The notes beneath the pieces are model-generated. The model saw only the letters and a program-made list of their open reading frames with translations, searched no databases and was not told where the DNA came from. From Gautieria morchelliformis (Eukaryota > Basidiomycota > Agaricomycetes > Gomphales > Gomphaceae), in the NCBI GenBank assembly GCA_015179125.1, contig WHVA01000043.1, positions 186,001 through 250,000 on the forward strand: a DNA stretch of 64,000 nucleotides, written 5' to 3'. Below are positions 39,289 to 50,415 of this stretch, one piece after another (the stretch's first letter is position 1; each line of letters opens with the position of its first letter). The translations under genes were made by a program, and so were the position numbers.

Positions 39289-41719
39289 TCACCCCCCCTC
39301 TAGCGTGCTGCGTCCTCGAAGCACGGGACACGAGGGATTGAAATGCCAACGAGCGGATCCGGCGAGGGGCACCGGGATGTGTCCTATAGAACTCCCGGAG
39401 TTTGTCTGGGGCGGAAACATCTTGCTCCGGGACCCACGAATTCTCCTCGTACCCATACCCTTCCCATTTCACGAGGAATTGGAGTCGTCCTCGCACAAAC
39501 CGGCTGTCCAGGATCCGTTCCACCACATAGTGCTCTTCCCCATCTATGATTTCCGGCGGAGGTGGCGGATGAGCCTTCCGACCTGGAATTAGGTCCTCAA
39601 GCATAGGGAGTAACTTCACCACGTTGAAGACGGGGTGGAGGCGGGACATGGACATCGGAAGTCGGAGGCGGTATGCATTCCGTCCAACCCTCCGCATCAC
39701 TGTGAAGTGCCCAAGGTAGCGGTGGGCAAGCTTCTGCGAAGGGTCATCCTTGGCCTTTGCAAGGGCCGACTTGGCTTCCGAAAGGGTGGAGTCCATGTGG
39801 TCTCGGAACTCATTGACCGTCTCGAGTTGGGACTCAGCCTGGCGTGGTTCGAAGCCCATCCGCAGGTGTCGTCCGGAGTCAAGCATGAAGGGAGTCTGTT
39901 GTGTGGCAGAATGGACATGGTTGTTGTATTGGAATTCCGCCAGTGGAAGTAACTCATCCCAGTCATCCTGCCTCTCATTGACAAAGAGGCGGAGATATTG
40001 CTCCAACTCCTGATTGACCCGTTCCGTCTGTCCGTCACCCTGCGGATGGTATGCTGTGGTGGTAGCCAGCTTTATGCCGAGCAGGCGGTAGAGCTCCCGA
40101 GTCAGTTCCACGACAAACTGCGGACCTCGGTCGGAAACGACTTGCTTCAGGAGCCCATGCAACTTCCAGACATGTGCAAGGAACAGGCAGGCCGCTCCGA
40201 GGGCTGTGATCGTCGTGTGCGTCGGAATGAAGTGGGACACCTTGCTTACCGAATCCACGACGTTCATGATCACATCGTAGCCATGAGACTCTGGGAGTTC
40301 AACGATGAAGTCGACACTGATGGTGTCCCAGTGGGATTCGGGAATCGGGAGCGGAACAAGTTCTCCGACGGGCGGATGTCGTTGCACTTTGGTTCGGAGA
40401 CAAAGGTCACATGGCTTCACGTACTGTCCAACGTAGCGGGACATCTGAGGCCACCAGTAATTCCGAGCCACTAACTCCAGCGTCTTCCACCTGCCAGCAT
40501 GCCCAGCGACCCGCGTGTCATGGTGCTGGGACACGATGCGGCGGCGGAGGTCTGCCCCACCTGGAACGTAGACCTTTCCCCTGAAGTGGAGCAGCCCATC
40601 ACGTTCCGACCATTCCGCTGCCCGTACCGACAGTGAGTGCCCTTTCCGAAGTTCCTCCACTGCCTTCACCACCGACTCCTCCTTCTCTCTATTCCGGTAC
40701 TGTCTCCGGATATCCCGGAGCATTACTGCGGTCACTCCTTCTAGGGCGCGGATTGCAAAGAGACTTGGGCGGAGTAGTGTCATATCCGCATTGTCTCCAC
40801 TTCCGCTTCCATGATCCGCGCGGCGGGATAGGGCATCGGGCTTGCCCATGGTACGGCCGGGGCGGTGGTGGAGCATGAAGTCAAACCGGGACAGGTGTAG
40901 GGACCACCGTGCTTGTCGTCGGTTCAACTTCTTAGACGTGCGGAAATACTCGAGGTTCTTGTGGTCTGTCCAGATCTCAAATGGGAATAGAGCACCCTCG
41001 AGGAAGTGTCGCCACTCCTCCAGTGCTCGGATGATTGCCAGCATCTCCTTGTCATGGATCTCATAGTTCCACTCGACCGGACTGAGGCTCTTAGAGAAGA
41101 AGGCAATCGGATGCCACCCCCCACCATCTTCCGATGACTGTTGTGACAAGACCGCTCCGGTAGCTGTGTCGGAAGAATCCGCCTCGACTCGATAAGGGCG
41201 AGAGTCGTTGGGAAAGATCAGGACCGGGGCGGAAGTGATCAGCTCTTTGAGTTTGTCGAAGGAAGCCTGTTCCGGATCTCCCCACCGCCATCCAACCTCC
41301 TTCTTGGTGAGGTCGAAGAGGGCACGGGCGTGGCAGGAGAAGTCCTTGATGAACCGCCGGTAGAAATTGACAAACCCAATGAAGGACTGGACCTCCTTCT
41401 TGTTCCGCGGAACGGGCCAATCCGATACCCCAGAAACTTTGAGCGGGTCCATTTCCACCTTTCCTTCCGACACAATCACCCCAAGATACTCTATCCGCAT
41501 CCGCTCAAATTCGCACTTTTCCGGCTTGAGACACAGGTTGTACTCCCGGAGCCATTCCAGCACTCTCCGCACGACTTCCCGATGTTCGGACATTGTTTTT
41601 GTGAAGATGAGGATGTCATCGAGGTAGACGCAGACAACCCCTTCTGCTATCATGTCACGGAAAATGTCATTCATCATCGTCTGGAACGTGGCAGGACTGT
41701 TGGTGAGGCCAAAGAACAT
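39011..41719 (-). pseudogene. Gypsy-2 pol, second part: RT palm to chromodomain
   Basis: 902 codons open on the minus strand. [19 protein letters not shown] and YLDDILIF (catalytic). RNase H: RVEADSSDTATGAVLSQ, WNYEIHDKEMLAII, WTDHKNLEYF. Integrase: HHDTRVAGHAGRWKT and CDLCLRTK (HHCC), then VDFIVELP, SDRGPQFV and NQELEQYLRLF (D, D, E). C-terminus: YLGHFTVMRRVGRNAYRL, SRLHPVFNVVKL, chromodomain VKWEGYGYEENSWVPEQDV, serine-rich tail running into the LTR. After ALAKAKDDPSQKLAHR about 30-35 residues usual in this lineage (upstream of the GPY/F block) seem to be absent. The true N-terminus lies upstream in broken frames. Confidence 0.92.
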
Positions 41720-42402
41720 GACCTGTGGCTCAAAGAGTCCTCGGTTGGTGCGGAATGCGGCCTTCCACTCGTCTCCCTCCCGGATCCGGACATTATTGAA
41801 GCCCCAGCGGACATCAGCTTAGTGAAGTACTTCGACCCGCGGAGTTGTGTGATCAGTTCGGAAATGAGTGGAATGGGGTACCGGTTCTTGATCGTGATCG
41901 CATTCAAGGCCTGGTAATCCTGCACAAGTCTGAGCGAGCCATCCTTCTTTTTGATGAAGAACACCGGAGATGCCATGGGTGACTTGGAGGGGCAGATCCT
42001 CCCTGTACGGAGGTTTTCTGCAAGGAATGCATCGAGCTATACCTGCTCCTTGGGTGACAGCGGGTAGACTTTGCAGTTCGTGGGCTTTGACCCAGGCTCC
42101 AACTCGATGGCATGGTCCCACAGCTTCCGCAGAGGCAGGGCATCAAACGACTCCTTGGAGAAGACGTCCTGAAACTCCCGCAGGTACGCCGGAATTTCCG
42201 CCTCCACTCTATCATGCCTCTTAGAGGCTTCAGCAAGGCGTTGCAAATATTTCCGGTGGTGCAGATGTGTTCCGCCTCCGGCGGAACGTTTACGTACAGC
42301 AAGCGCTCCCCTTCCGCCAGAGTGTCTTCCGGGCTGAGTCAGATGACGTCGGAATGGGAATTGGAATTGGAAGTGGGATCCGGGTCAAATTCCGCTTCCG
42401 AG
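41720..42402 (-). pseudogene. Gypsy-2 pol, first part of RT, frameshifted
   Basis: The same sequence as the corresponding part of Gypsy-1 pol, but broken: a 1-bp loss near 41815 in YFTKLD, a nonsense codon near 42037 (EQV then stop), and small deletions near 42245. Recognisable pieces are [20 protein letters not shown] and WDHAIELEPGSKPTN. Confidence 0.85.
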
Positions 42403-44271
42403 TCATCTTCTGCAAGCAGTGGATGGGGGCCGGAACGACATGTCTGTATGAGCCGTTCGGTCTTCCACTGCTCCTGGCGCTCTTCCGCACTTCCACCGGC
42501 ACATGTGACACTTGGCTGGACATCGACTCATCAGTACCTTCCGAGTCTGCCAATTGATCTCCGGGTTGTGCTCCTGAAGCCAGGTAAACCCGAGGATGAT
42601 GTCTTGCTTCCCCAGGCTGGTGACTGCAAAGGAAGTGCGTTCTGAGTGCCCATCGTAGCGGAGAATTGTGTCTACTATCTCCGTGATGGACCCTGCCTCA
42701 TTGGGGCTTCCATCCACATTGAACACCGGGATTGCACGTTGCAACCTCCGCGTGGTCAGTCGGTTCCGTTCCACATAGTCCCGGTCTATAAACTGACCAG
42801 TGGCCCCACAATCGACAAGGGCGGGTCCAGATTTGACTTCCGCTGTATCTGTCGTCTGGATCTCCACCTTAATGACTAGTGACTTGGGGCCAGGGGTGGC
42901 AGCAACAACATAGCGTTTCGGAAGGCGTCGTTCCCAAGGGCGGATGCGGGATAGACGGGGTGTCGGATTTGGTTTTTGTGTGCCTTTATCCGGTGGATCT
43001 GTACGAAGTGAGGGGAGTGGGGGCTTTTCATTCTCTACTTCAAGACAGGCAAACCGGTTATGTACAGGCAGCAGGGGCACACATCTCACCCGCTGCGCGT
43101 CACAAAATCCGACGCATCTTCCACTTCCGATGCACCATGTTCTGCATTTTTGGAAATTCCTTCCGCAGTGGGCACTCCGCTTATGTCCGCAAGTGCGAGG
43201 AACTGCGAGGAACTCTGGAAGGAGCTCGAGTTTCTCCTCTGTGGCCATAAGCCGGATGTCAAATGCTTGGGGGCACTCGCGGGCATAGTGGCCTGGTTGT
43301 TGACATCGGAAGCAGGTGATAGTTCCGCGGCCTTTTCTGCGCATGCGGTCAACATCCATCGGGGCAGGGCCACTCTTCGAGGGAGGAGGGCTATGGTTCC
43401 TAATAGGAGCAGGCGGAGCAAGCGTCGGATATACTTTCCGCGTGGGAATGAATGCACTTCCGGGTTTTGGCACAGGTGGAGTAGGACGAGTGGAACTGCG
43501 TGTCATGTTCCGGCTCGTCTCCACGAAGGCCTCATTTGCTTCCCAGTTCCGGGACACCCTCTGTGCAGCTTGGTACCACCCTTCCGGGTCATCAAAGTCC
43601 GGAGCTCCATCCCCAAGCAGCGCGACTTGGTTCTGGAGTGTCGGATCAAGTCCTCGTCGGAATTTGATGACGATCGTCTTGTCGTTGTCATACTCCGCAA
43701 GGTCGATGAGCTCCAGGAAGCGATCAATGTAGTCATCGACCGGATCCTTGGCCTGGTACCAGCTGGTCCCCTCGAGCTTCGTAAGGGCTGTGAGTTGATC
43801 GTTTTTCGGGCAGAACTGGTTGGAAAATGTTTTCTCGAAGGCGTCCCAGTCCCGGAAGTAGTTCCCCTTGCCCTTTGCTTCATGTCGGATCACCTTGTTT
43901 GCAAAACGGGCTGCGCGGTCCGACTTGAAAAAGGACAATGCCCAGTGAATCCGAGCCTGGTCGTTCGGAAAGAGGTCTCCGACAATTGCGAAGTAGATGC
44001 TGCATGTGTTGAAGAATGCACGTCCCTTCTCCCGATCTCCGTCAAAGTCCGCCGGAGTTGCGGGTTTGACCTTTGCTAACTTCGCGGACATCCTCTCTTC
44101 CGCCAGTTCGGCTTTTCCGAAATCCGGATCATCCAGCATTTCATTTCCACCACTTTGTGGAATATCTAACTTAGCCAAAATCGCTTGTAAGGCTGTTTCA
44201 ATCGCGTCGGTCTTCATCCGGTTCCACGTCACTTCCTCCTCCATATTCCAAAGATGATCGTCCGGCTCCAT
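42403..44271 (-). pseudogene. Gypsy-2 gag-protease
   Basis: 622 codons from the ATG at 44271 (MEPDDHL). Gag as in Gypsy-1 (FFNTCSIYFAIVGDLF, WDAFEKTFSNQFCP), with an intact zinc knuckle CFRCQQPGHYAREC; protease LVDCGATGQFIDRDYVERN. A small tandem duplication (tgcgaggaac, near 43196-43215) joins gag and pol in one frame, whereas in Gypsy-1 pol lies in the -1 frame relative to gag. The frame is lost after CHMCRW near 42490. Confidence 0.88.
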
Positions 44272-44445
44272 GTCAGAAGGAGAAATGTGGGACGGGATTT
44301 CCGGGGTTGGGAGCTCAACGTAAGAAGAAGGGCTGTCGTACGCTGTGTGTGCGGAAGAGGTTGCGATCTCCGAGTCGCTGTCTCCGATTCCGAACGCACC
44401 TATGGCGGCTGCAACGCGCAGAACGACCGCCGGTCCTCTAGGGAG

Positions 44446-44457
44446 AGACTTTTCTGC
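44446..44457 (-). promoter_or_regulatory. Gypsy-2 primer-binding site, self-priming type
   Basis: AGAAAAGTCT on the minus strand two bases inside the LTR; complementary to AGACTTTTCT in the LTR, as in Gypsy-1. Confidence 0.65.
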
Positions 44458-44795
44458 TGTAAGGGCAACCCTGGCTAGTTGTGGAGATCATACTACCACA
44501 CAACTGACAAGGGGAAATCCAAAGTATGTATAAATGAACAGAGTATACAAGAGAGGGGATTCTCACCTGACAAGGGGAAATCCAAAGAGAAAAGTCTAAG
44601 GACCCCCAATGTCAGCGAGCCCATATTATACTACACTGTGCAGCCAGGGACAACACTTGGCACCCGCCATCAACCCTGCACCTCCCTGACCTCCCCGACC
44701 CTTGATCGACCCTTGATGCCACCTATCATGCGAGTCGCTTGATTTCCGACACCGTTCCGAGAGTGGAAGTCGGAAATTGGAGTGGAACTGGCAAG
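44458..44795 (-). repeat. Gypsy-2 5' LTR, truncated
   Basis: 338 bp of the 490-bp LTR; similarity stops at gaactggcaag, and unrelated sequence (tctgagtatgg) follows, so the hexamer-array end is missing. Confidence 0.9.
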
Positions 44796-45085
44796 TCTGA
44801 GTATGGATCGTGTCTTTTCTTACGATAGGATCAACTGCGTTTCCTAAACCTCGGACATTGACACATTGCTGTCTCCTTGACGTTTCACAATACTTCAGTA
44901 ATATCATCAAGCAGCCAATAATGCTTTGCTGACCGGAATGACAAGTTAGATTATAGCGGTCTTAAGCTTGAATGCGAAATCCTGGCCATACACGGCTCAC
45001 CTTTATATTGTTCGTTTACTCATATTGTTTCGTTTATATACCTCACAAATCACCACTCATCCTCAGATGCTATCCAGCCACTCCA

Positions 45086-45490
45086 TCTCCAGCCTATCTA
45101 CGTCTATCCGTTCCCTTTCCAGCCGCTCTTTCTCTAGCCGTTCCTTTTCTAGTCGCTCGTCTTCTAGCCGTTCCTGCTCCAGCCGCTCCGTCTCCAGCCG
45201 CTCCATCTCCAGCCGCTCCTTGCCCAGCCGCTCCTTGTCCAGTCGCTCCTTGTCCAACCGCTCCTTGTCCAGCCGCTCCTTGTCCAGCCGCTCCTTGTCC
45301 AGCCGCTCCTTGTCCAGCCGCTCCTTGTCCAGCCGCTCCTTGTCCAGCCGCTCCATCTCCCGCCGCTCCATCTCCCGCCGCTCCATCTCCCGCCGCTCCC
45401 TCTCCCGCCGCTCCCTCTCCCGCCGCTCCCTCTCCCGCCGCTCCATCTCCCGCCGCTCCATCTCCCGCCGCTCCATCTCCCGCCGCACAC
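45086..45490. repeat. 15-bp minisatellite, about 26 units
   Basis: Units of the type agccgctccttgtcc, with blocks of variants (cccgccgctccatct, cccgccgctccctct) in ordered runs. Five of the six frames stay open through it: plus strand SSRSL-like and APCPA-like, minus strand ERLDK-like, GAAGQ-like and SGWTR-like repeats. No flanking domain identifies a gene. If translated, the minus-strand ERLDK/ERREM frame would form a highly charged single helix. Confidence 0.9.
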
Positions 45491-45689
45491 ACACTCTAAC
45501 CGTTCCCTTTCCTTCCATACAGGGCTATCCGGAAACTAGGGTGCGCACTACGTTTTGTGCACGCATCACCTACTAGTAGCCCATACAGCCTATCCACTCT
45601 AGATGGGGCCACTTCTCCGCCGTTTGGCTTGTCCTGACTCGTGAGTCAACCATGAACTATGTATCCAAAGTTGCGTTTTCTGACACGTC

Positions 45690-46085
45690 ACTGCTCCCTG
45701 TATCAATTAGTGATGGCCGCTATGCCGCCCACAAGGTGTCCTCCGCAAAATACAGTGGGACCGCGAAGGACGAGATATCACTTCTTATGAAGGCATGACA
45801 GTGAGCCTCCAAAGCTGTTGTCTCGCGACATGGCGACACTGAATTCGTAGAACATTTGGGCGCCAGACATGACATCTCGCTTCTTGATTATTTCTCCACT
45901 TGTGGACGGTCCAGAAACGAAAGTCAGCGGGCACGGAGAGCTCGCCGGGGTCCTGATGAACCTGGTCGGAGTGATTGCCAAACAAGTATTAATGGGCCTT
46001 GAGTATTTGCACGATGAGTGTGGATTGGTTCATACAGATATCAGACCTAAGAACATCTGTACGCACCCAGAGTATCCTCTGAACC
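45690..46085 (+). pseudogene. SRPK-like protein kinase remnant
   Basis: Plus-strand pieces in different frames: GRYAAHKVSSAKYSGTAKDE (glycine-loop end and lysine of a kinase N-lobe), then EISLL, then IAKQVLMGLEYLHDECGLVH and HTDIRPKNI. The latter corresponds to the catalytic loop of SR-protein kinases, usually H[CT]DIKPEN; here lysine is arginine. Frameshifts and a stop lie between, and the activation segment onward is missing. Many such copies occur in mushroom genomes; this one is dead. Confidence 0.65.
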
Positions 46086-46245
46086 ATCCCATTATGAACA
46101 GAACAATATTGATTTTAGTTGTCGTCTACCAAATACACAGAAGCATATACGTACCCAGCTCACGTCATCCCCAACTCTTCCTGGTCTCTGTGTCATGATC
46201 CCCGGTGATCGTTCAAAATGTAGGGATCTCCTATCATGAACACTA

Positions 46246-46618
46246 GGTGCAAGTCACTATTTGTTTACCATAACCTATGGCAATAAATAGTGAAAAAGAG
46301 GAAATCTTGTAATAATTTGAAACTATGGCAAATGGTGAAGAATACTTTCTTTTTGTTTACAATTGAAAACATCAAGAAAATCTGAATAAACACAGATGAA
46401 CATTTATAAGAAAAAATTTGTGAAAAAATAAATCCTATTCACTGCATAAGGTGCAAGAAATTATTATTTGCCTTTATTCAGATTTCCTTGATGTTTTAAA
46501 TTGTAGACAAAAAGAAAGTATTCTTCACCATTTGCCATAGTTTCAAATTATTACAAGATTTCCTCTTTTTTCACTATTTGTTGCCGTAGGTTATGGTAAA
46601 CAAACAGTGACTTGCACC
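46246..46618. mobile_element. Foldback MITE with about 150-bp arms
   Basis: Left arm 46246-46395 and right arm 46470-46618 are near-perfect inverted copies (ends GGTGCAAGTCACT; further in, ttgccatagtttcaaatta). The centre is about 75 bp of AT-rich DNA. TA on both sides (46244-46245 and 46619-46620) fits Tc1/mariner-type target duplication. No ORF. Confidence 0.85.
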
Positions 46619-46839
46619 TAGTGGAAGATATGTTGAAATGAACTGCTTGCAGCCAATTCCGAGCCGGCCGTTGCCTATTGCTCTTTAAACTCCCACCCTT
46701 TAAACTCCCACCACTCCTCAAATTTGTTGTCGCGGTCACGATCACGCGGCACATGATCATGGCACCGTCACCACCATCCCATCAACGTGCATATTTTGGA
46801 CCTTGGAAACGCAACACCGGTCAACCGGCACTACATATT

Positions 46840-47242
46840 CGGCATGTTTATTCAGATTGATGGGGGCACTATTTCATGGAGTTGCCAGAAACAATTGATA
46901 GTGACCCTCTCATCAACTGAAGCCAAATTCGTCGCCCTGACCCATGTGGGCAAAGAAGCTCTTTGGATGCGTCATTTTATTTCTGAAATATTCCAACCAC
47001 TGAACAGACCTGTCCAAGTTTATTCAGACAATCAATCAGCCATTGCAATTACTTATGGCACTCAACAACACACGAGAACCAAGCATTTCGACATCAGGTT
47101 ATATTTCCTTTGAGATATAATCAAAAATCAAGAAGCCAAGCTTGTGTATTTGCCAACCAACCAAATGTTGGCAGATATTCTCACTAAAGGACTTCCTAGT
47201 CCTAGAGTGAAGATCCTCAATGAGAAGCTTGGAATATATTAG
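46840..47242 (+). pseudogene. Copia-2 RNase H fragment
   Basis: Plus-strand reading FIQIDGGTISWSCQKQ, STEAKFVALTHVGKEALW, YSDNQSAIAITYGTQQHTRT and LNEKLGIY with stop at 47242, closely related to the end of Copia-1 pol. One in-frame stop follows LYFL. Everything upstream of RNase H is missing. A polypurine tract (47244-47256) and LTR follow. Confidence 0.88.
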
Positions 47243-47448
47243 GCTTGAGGGGGGGGTGTTGGGTGCATTTATGCTCCTGCACCAAAATCAAGCCAAATAA
47301 ATTCCACCATTCATATTTCTTTCCAATTTCTTTTCAGATCGTTCCCCTATGATCAGTTTATTCTTCCGAAATTTTCTGAAATTTTCTATCAAAGATTTGT
47401 ACTTCTATTTCAATTTGTTTTTCTTTTTTCACAGCCAGCTCTCTTATG

Positions 47449-49360
47449 TAAGATAGTGGACACCAGGAATCAGTGAATCCCAGACAAGGAGACTCAGCTT
47501 CAGATCCCATTGGCTGCCCCAGTTACTTGGAAGCAGCCCCAACAGGTCTTTCCCTTTCAAGAAATGGTCCAAGAGAACTCAACGCTGCCCTTTTCAAGCG
47601 ATGTGGATGCCGGTTTGTAAGTTATTGTGGACATACCTTTGGTCCCTAAAAAACCCATTCTACAGCGGCGAGGTAAAATCAAGTTGAGTTAATGGCTTGC
47701 TACCTTGAAATAACTCTTATTCTTCACATGTAGGTACATACCTAGCTGCTCCACTTAGAACCACCCCAGGCCAAGCAAATACAGGAGTTATATGACTCTG
47801 GTGCCAGTTTCCATCAGCTGTACACTGATGACATCACCTCACAACATGCAGCCGCTACCATTATGAAGGAGCAAGGAGTTGCAGTGCAGAACTTGGAGGA
47901 TCTCGGCAATGGATGGAGTAAGCAATGGAGCACCTCTGAAGGAAAAGGAAACAAGCAATATATTCGTGTTCTACACCAGTGGTAGGAATGGTCTCTTCAA
48001 TATAACATGTCTCATAGATTGCTAGACTTGAAGCCAATGTGGCATAAGTACTGGCGCATGAAAGGCAAAAGATGACCAATGACATGAACTGAAGGGGATT
48101 CCTGTTAATAAAAAGGAATGGACAAGGAAGTCACCCTATGAGTTTGTAGAATGCTTAGCACACATTGACATCACTTATCGCTCTACAAGCTATAAAATAC
48201 TGCAAGTGACTGGCATTCTTTCACACAACGAATGATGCTTGTCTGAAGACATGAAGCATCTTCCAGCTGTTCCACTGCATGATAAGACATGCAGTACCCT
48301 ACTCGATCGAGGGCTACAGCATGTTTTGCCGTCTGCATGCATGACTACACCATTCAACAACTTTGCAAATCCGCATGGTTAGCATGCACATAGGTGTTGA
48401 GCCGGTCAGCATCATACTTCCAACAATGATTATGGAGAGGATGAGGGAAGGTGAGGGCCTCTAAGTTTGTTGGTGTCAATTAAGGAAGGAGGGATGAACA
48501 ACTGACAGTGTGCTGTTTGTCCTCTCTGAGACAAAAGCAGACCTAAGGGACAATATCTAAACCTTCAGTAAGTACAGAATACAAAATTGAAAGGACAATA
48601 ACTTACAAATGGGCATCCACGTCGCTTGAAAAGGGCAGCGTTGAGTTTGCTTGGACCATTTTGAAAGGGAAAGACCTGTTGGCACTGCTGGCAAGTAGCT
48701 GGGGCAGCTGATGGGATGGCGGCATCCAAAGCTGAGTCAGCTCCTTGTCCATGCTTCAGATTCGGAACCAGCAACCTTTACATAAGCAAGCACTTAGATC
48801 ACATTACGTGCCAAATCGAAAGACTTGGACCTCAATTTTTCAAAAAGTGTGCCAGAAAATTCAATTTTGATATAGAGAAGTGTAAAGTTTGTATCTAATT
48901 ACTATACTTGTGATTGACTTGCTAATATGTTACTGGGCAAGGGACTCTGTCCATGTTTGACCAATTCGCTGTGTCATGTGGCACATGACCTCCCAGAATG
49001 GTCATCCATCACTGAGCACCAATGTCTGAGCACTGAGAAAGCTGACAAGTCATGTCACATGGCACGCCAAATGTTGTGGTTGGAAAATACAAAATGTGTC
49101 CCAAACAGTTCCAACACAAATAATAAAGTATTTGGAAAAATTTTCTTAGTCTGCACTTCAAGAGTATATAACTCAGCTACCCTGCATTATTTAGCTAAAC
49201 CCTTTCCTACAAATTCAAACTAGACATATTGAGAGAAACTCTTAGGACTCAAATAAGTTAGAACTTAATGTATGTGGTGGAATTGAGAATGTCGGAAGGC
49301 AGCTGCTACTGGCCTGCTTGCTTACATAAAGGTCACTGGTTCCTGGTGTCCACTATCTTA
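47449..49360. mobile_element. DNA transposon with 28-bp TIRs and decayed coding content
   Basis: Ends are inverted copies: TAAGATAGTGGACACCAGGA at the left (47449) and its inverse at the right (49332-49360), one mismatch in 28. The interior has two inverted copies of a Cys-containing segment (FPF..., LNAALF, RRGCPFV; minus 48774-48565 and, frameshifted, plus 47515-47640) and a decayed plus-strand region (47860-48100) with transposase-like pieces such as GWSKQWSTSEGKGNKQYIRV. Superfamily not recognised; no clear target duplication. Confidence 0.6.
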
Positions 49361-49718
49361 ATCATTTGCCTGCCCGCTGCTGTGGGCGCTCAAGGGCCAG
49401 GTGGTAGTATATGCGCAGTGAGAGACATTTCTGACCTCTCTCAGTGACAAATAAATTCACTGTGAGAGGCAAGTAAATTAGTCTTGTTTTCTTGCATTTG
49501 AGGATGTCGGAAGGCGGCTGCTACTGGCCTGCTTGCTTACGTAAATGTCACTGGTTCCTGGTGGCCGCTATCTTAATCATTTGCCTACCTGCTGCCATGG
49601 GTGCTCAAGGGCCGGGTGGTAGTATATGCGCAGTGAGACACATTTCCGACCTCTCTCAGTGACAAATAAATTCACTGTGAGAGGCAAGTAAATTAGTCTT
49701 GTTTTCTTTGATTTATTG
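49289..49718 (+). repeat. 215-bp tandem duplication
   Basis: Units 49289-49503 and 49504-49718, about 90% identical, each starting atgtcggaaggc. Each includes the right TIR of the DNA transposon plus adjoining Copia-2 LTR, so the duplication came after that insertion. Confidence 0.88.
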
Positions 49719-49806
49719 ACCTAGAAATCCTGTAGTGAATTAATTTCTAGTCCATTCTTTTGAGTACCAAGTCCAGTCCTACTGCCTATAATTCCTGTCC
49801 TCTACA

Positions 49807-50410
49807 GAACAAGTATTAGGAGAGGATCATTTCATAGACTATTGTAGGATGTCTTTCCGCCAAGGATATCACACAGATGTGGTAAGTTGATGTTGGGATG
49901 TGAGTGAGAGCCACGCCACCGATGGCAAGGATCAACCATGTATGGGTTGCATATGTGGTTAGGCATCATATAAGAATAAGGGAATGTAAGGTATGGGGGA
50001 GATGTTGCAAGTCTTTCATTCAGTCTGCTTACACTGCATAAAATCTGTCTATATTCTGTGAAAACCTGTACTACTTATACTATGGGAAATGCCAAGCCGA
50101 TCTAAAGAGAACAAAGAGATGGTAAATGGAACAATGGCAAAATAGAAATAGCAAGACAATTGTCAAAGAAATGTGGACAAAGTGTCATTGTCCATCAGCT
50201 AGGTGTGGGTGCCTGTGTATGCAACTGATTGCTCTGTTATATGGTATGTAGCTGGCTAGTTGAGGATACTATCCTCAACTAGACAGCTACATACCATGTG
50301 TTATACTGTAAGGGACAAAATCTGGAACAGAGGATCGTTCGTGCCATCAGCGCATTCAGGCTTTAGAGTGCGACCAAGAATCTCCAAGAGCATCCTTCCT
50401 GTCTGTAGTC
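49807..50410. other. Interval without a recognised gene
   Basis: No domain-bearing ORF. Contains a 57-bp near-perfect palindrome at 50241-50297. Confidence 0.5.
50241..50297. repeat. 57-bp near-perfect palindrome
   Basis: Arms of 28 bases (atggtatgtagctggctagt..., inverse at 50270-50297) around a single central c, one mismatch. Confidence 0.88.
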
Positions 50411-50415
50411 ATGGC

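Larger units (their letters stand above)
38799..44795 (-). mobile_element. Gypsy-2: nearly full-length Ty3/gypsy chromovirus with mutations
   Basis: Same family as Gypsy-1 but with the complete set of domains: 5' LTR (44458-44795, outer part missing), gag, protease, RT, RNase H, integrase, chromodomain, polypurine tract and 3' LTR (38799-39288). Several frameshifts and one nonsense codon between protease and RT inactivate it. The outer 150 bp of the 5' LTR and any target duplication are lost, so a deletion hit the right boundary. Confidence 0.92.
47257..49806 (+). repeat. Copia-2 3' LTR, interrupted
   Basis: Starts TGTTGGGTGCATTTATGCTC, as the Copia-1 LTR in inverse orientation. Interrupted at 47449-49360 by a DNA transposon and carrying a 215-bp tandem duplication; the rest resumes with ggccaggtggtagtatatg and ctctcagtgac. 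The end near ctctaca (49806) is approximate. Confidence 0.65.

Noticed and set aside
45086-45490. CRISPR-like array
   Set aside because: Head-to-tail 15-bp units without spacers, in a eukaryote.
45063-45518. Charged ERLDK-repeat protein gene
   Set aside because: Kept as a minisatellite; no flanking domain, and four other frames are equally open.
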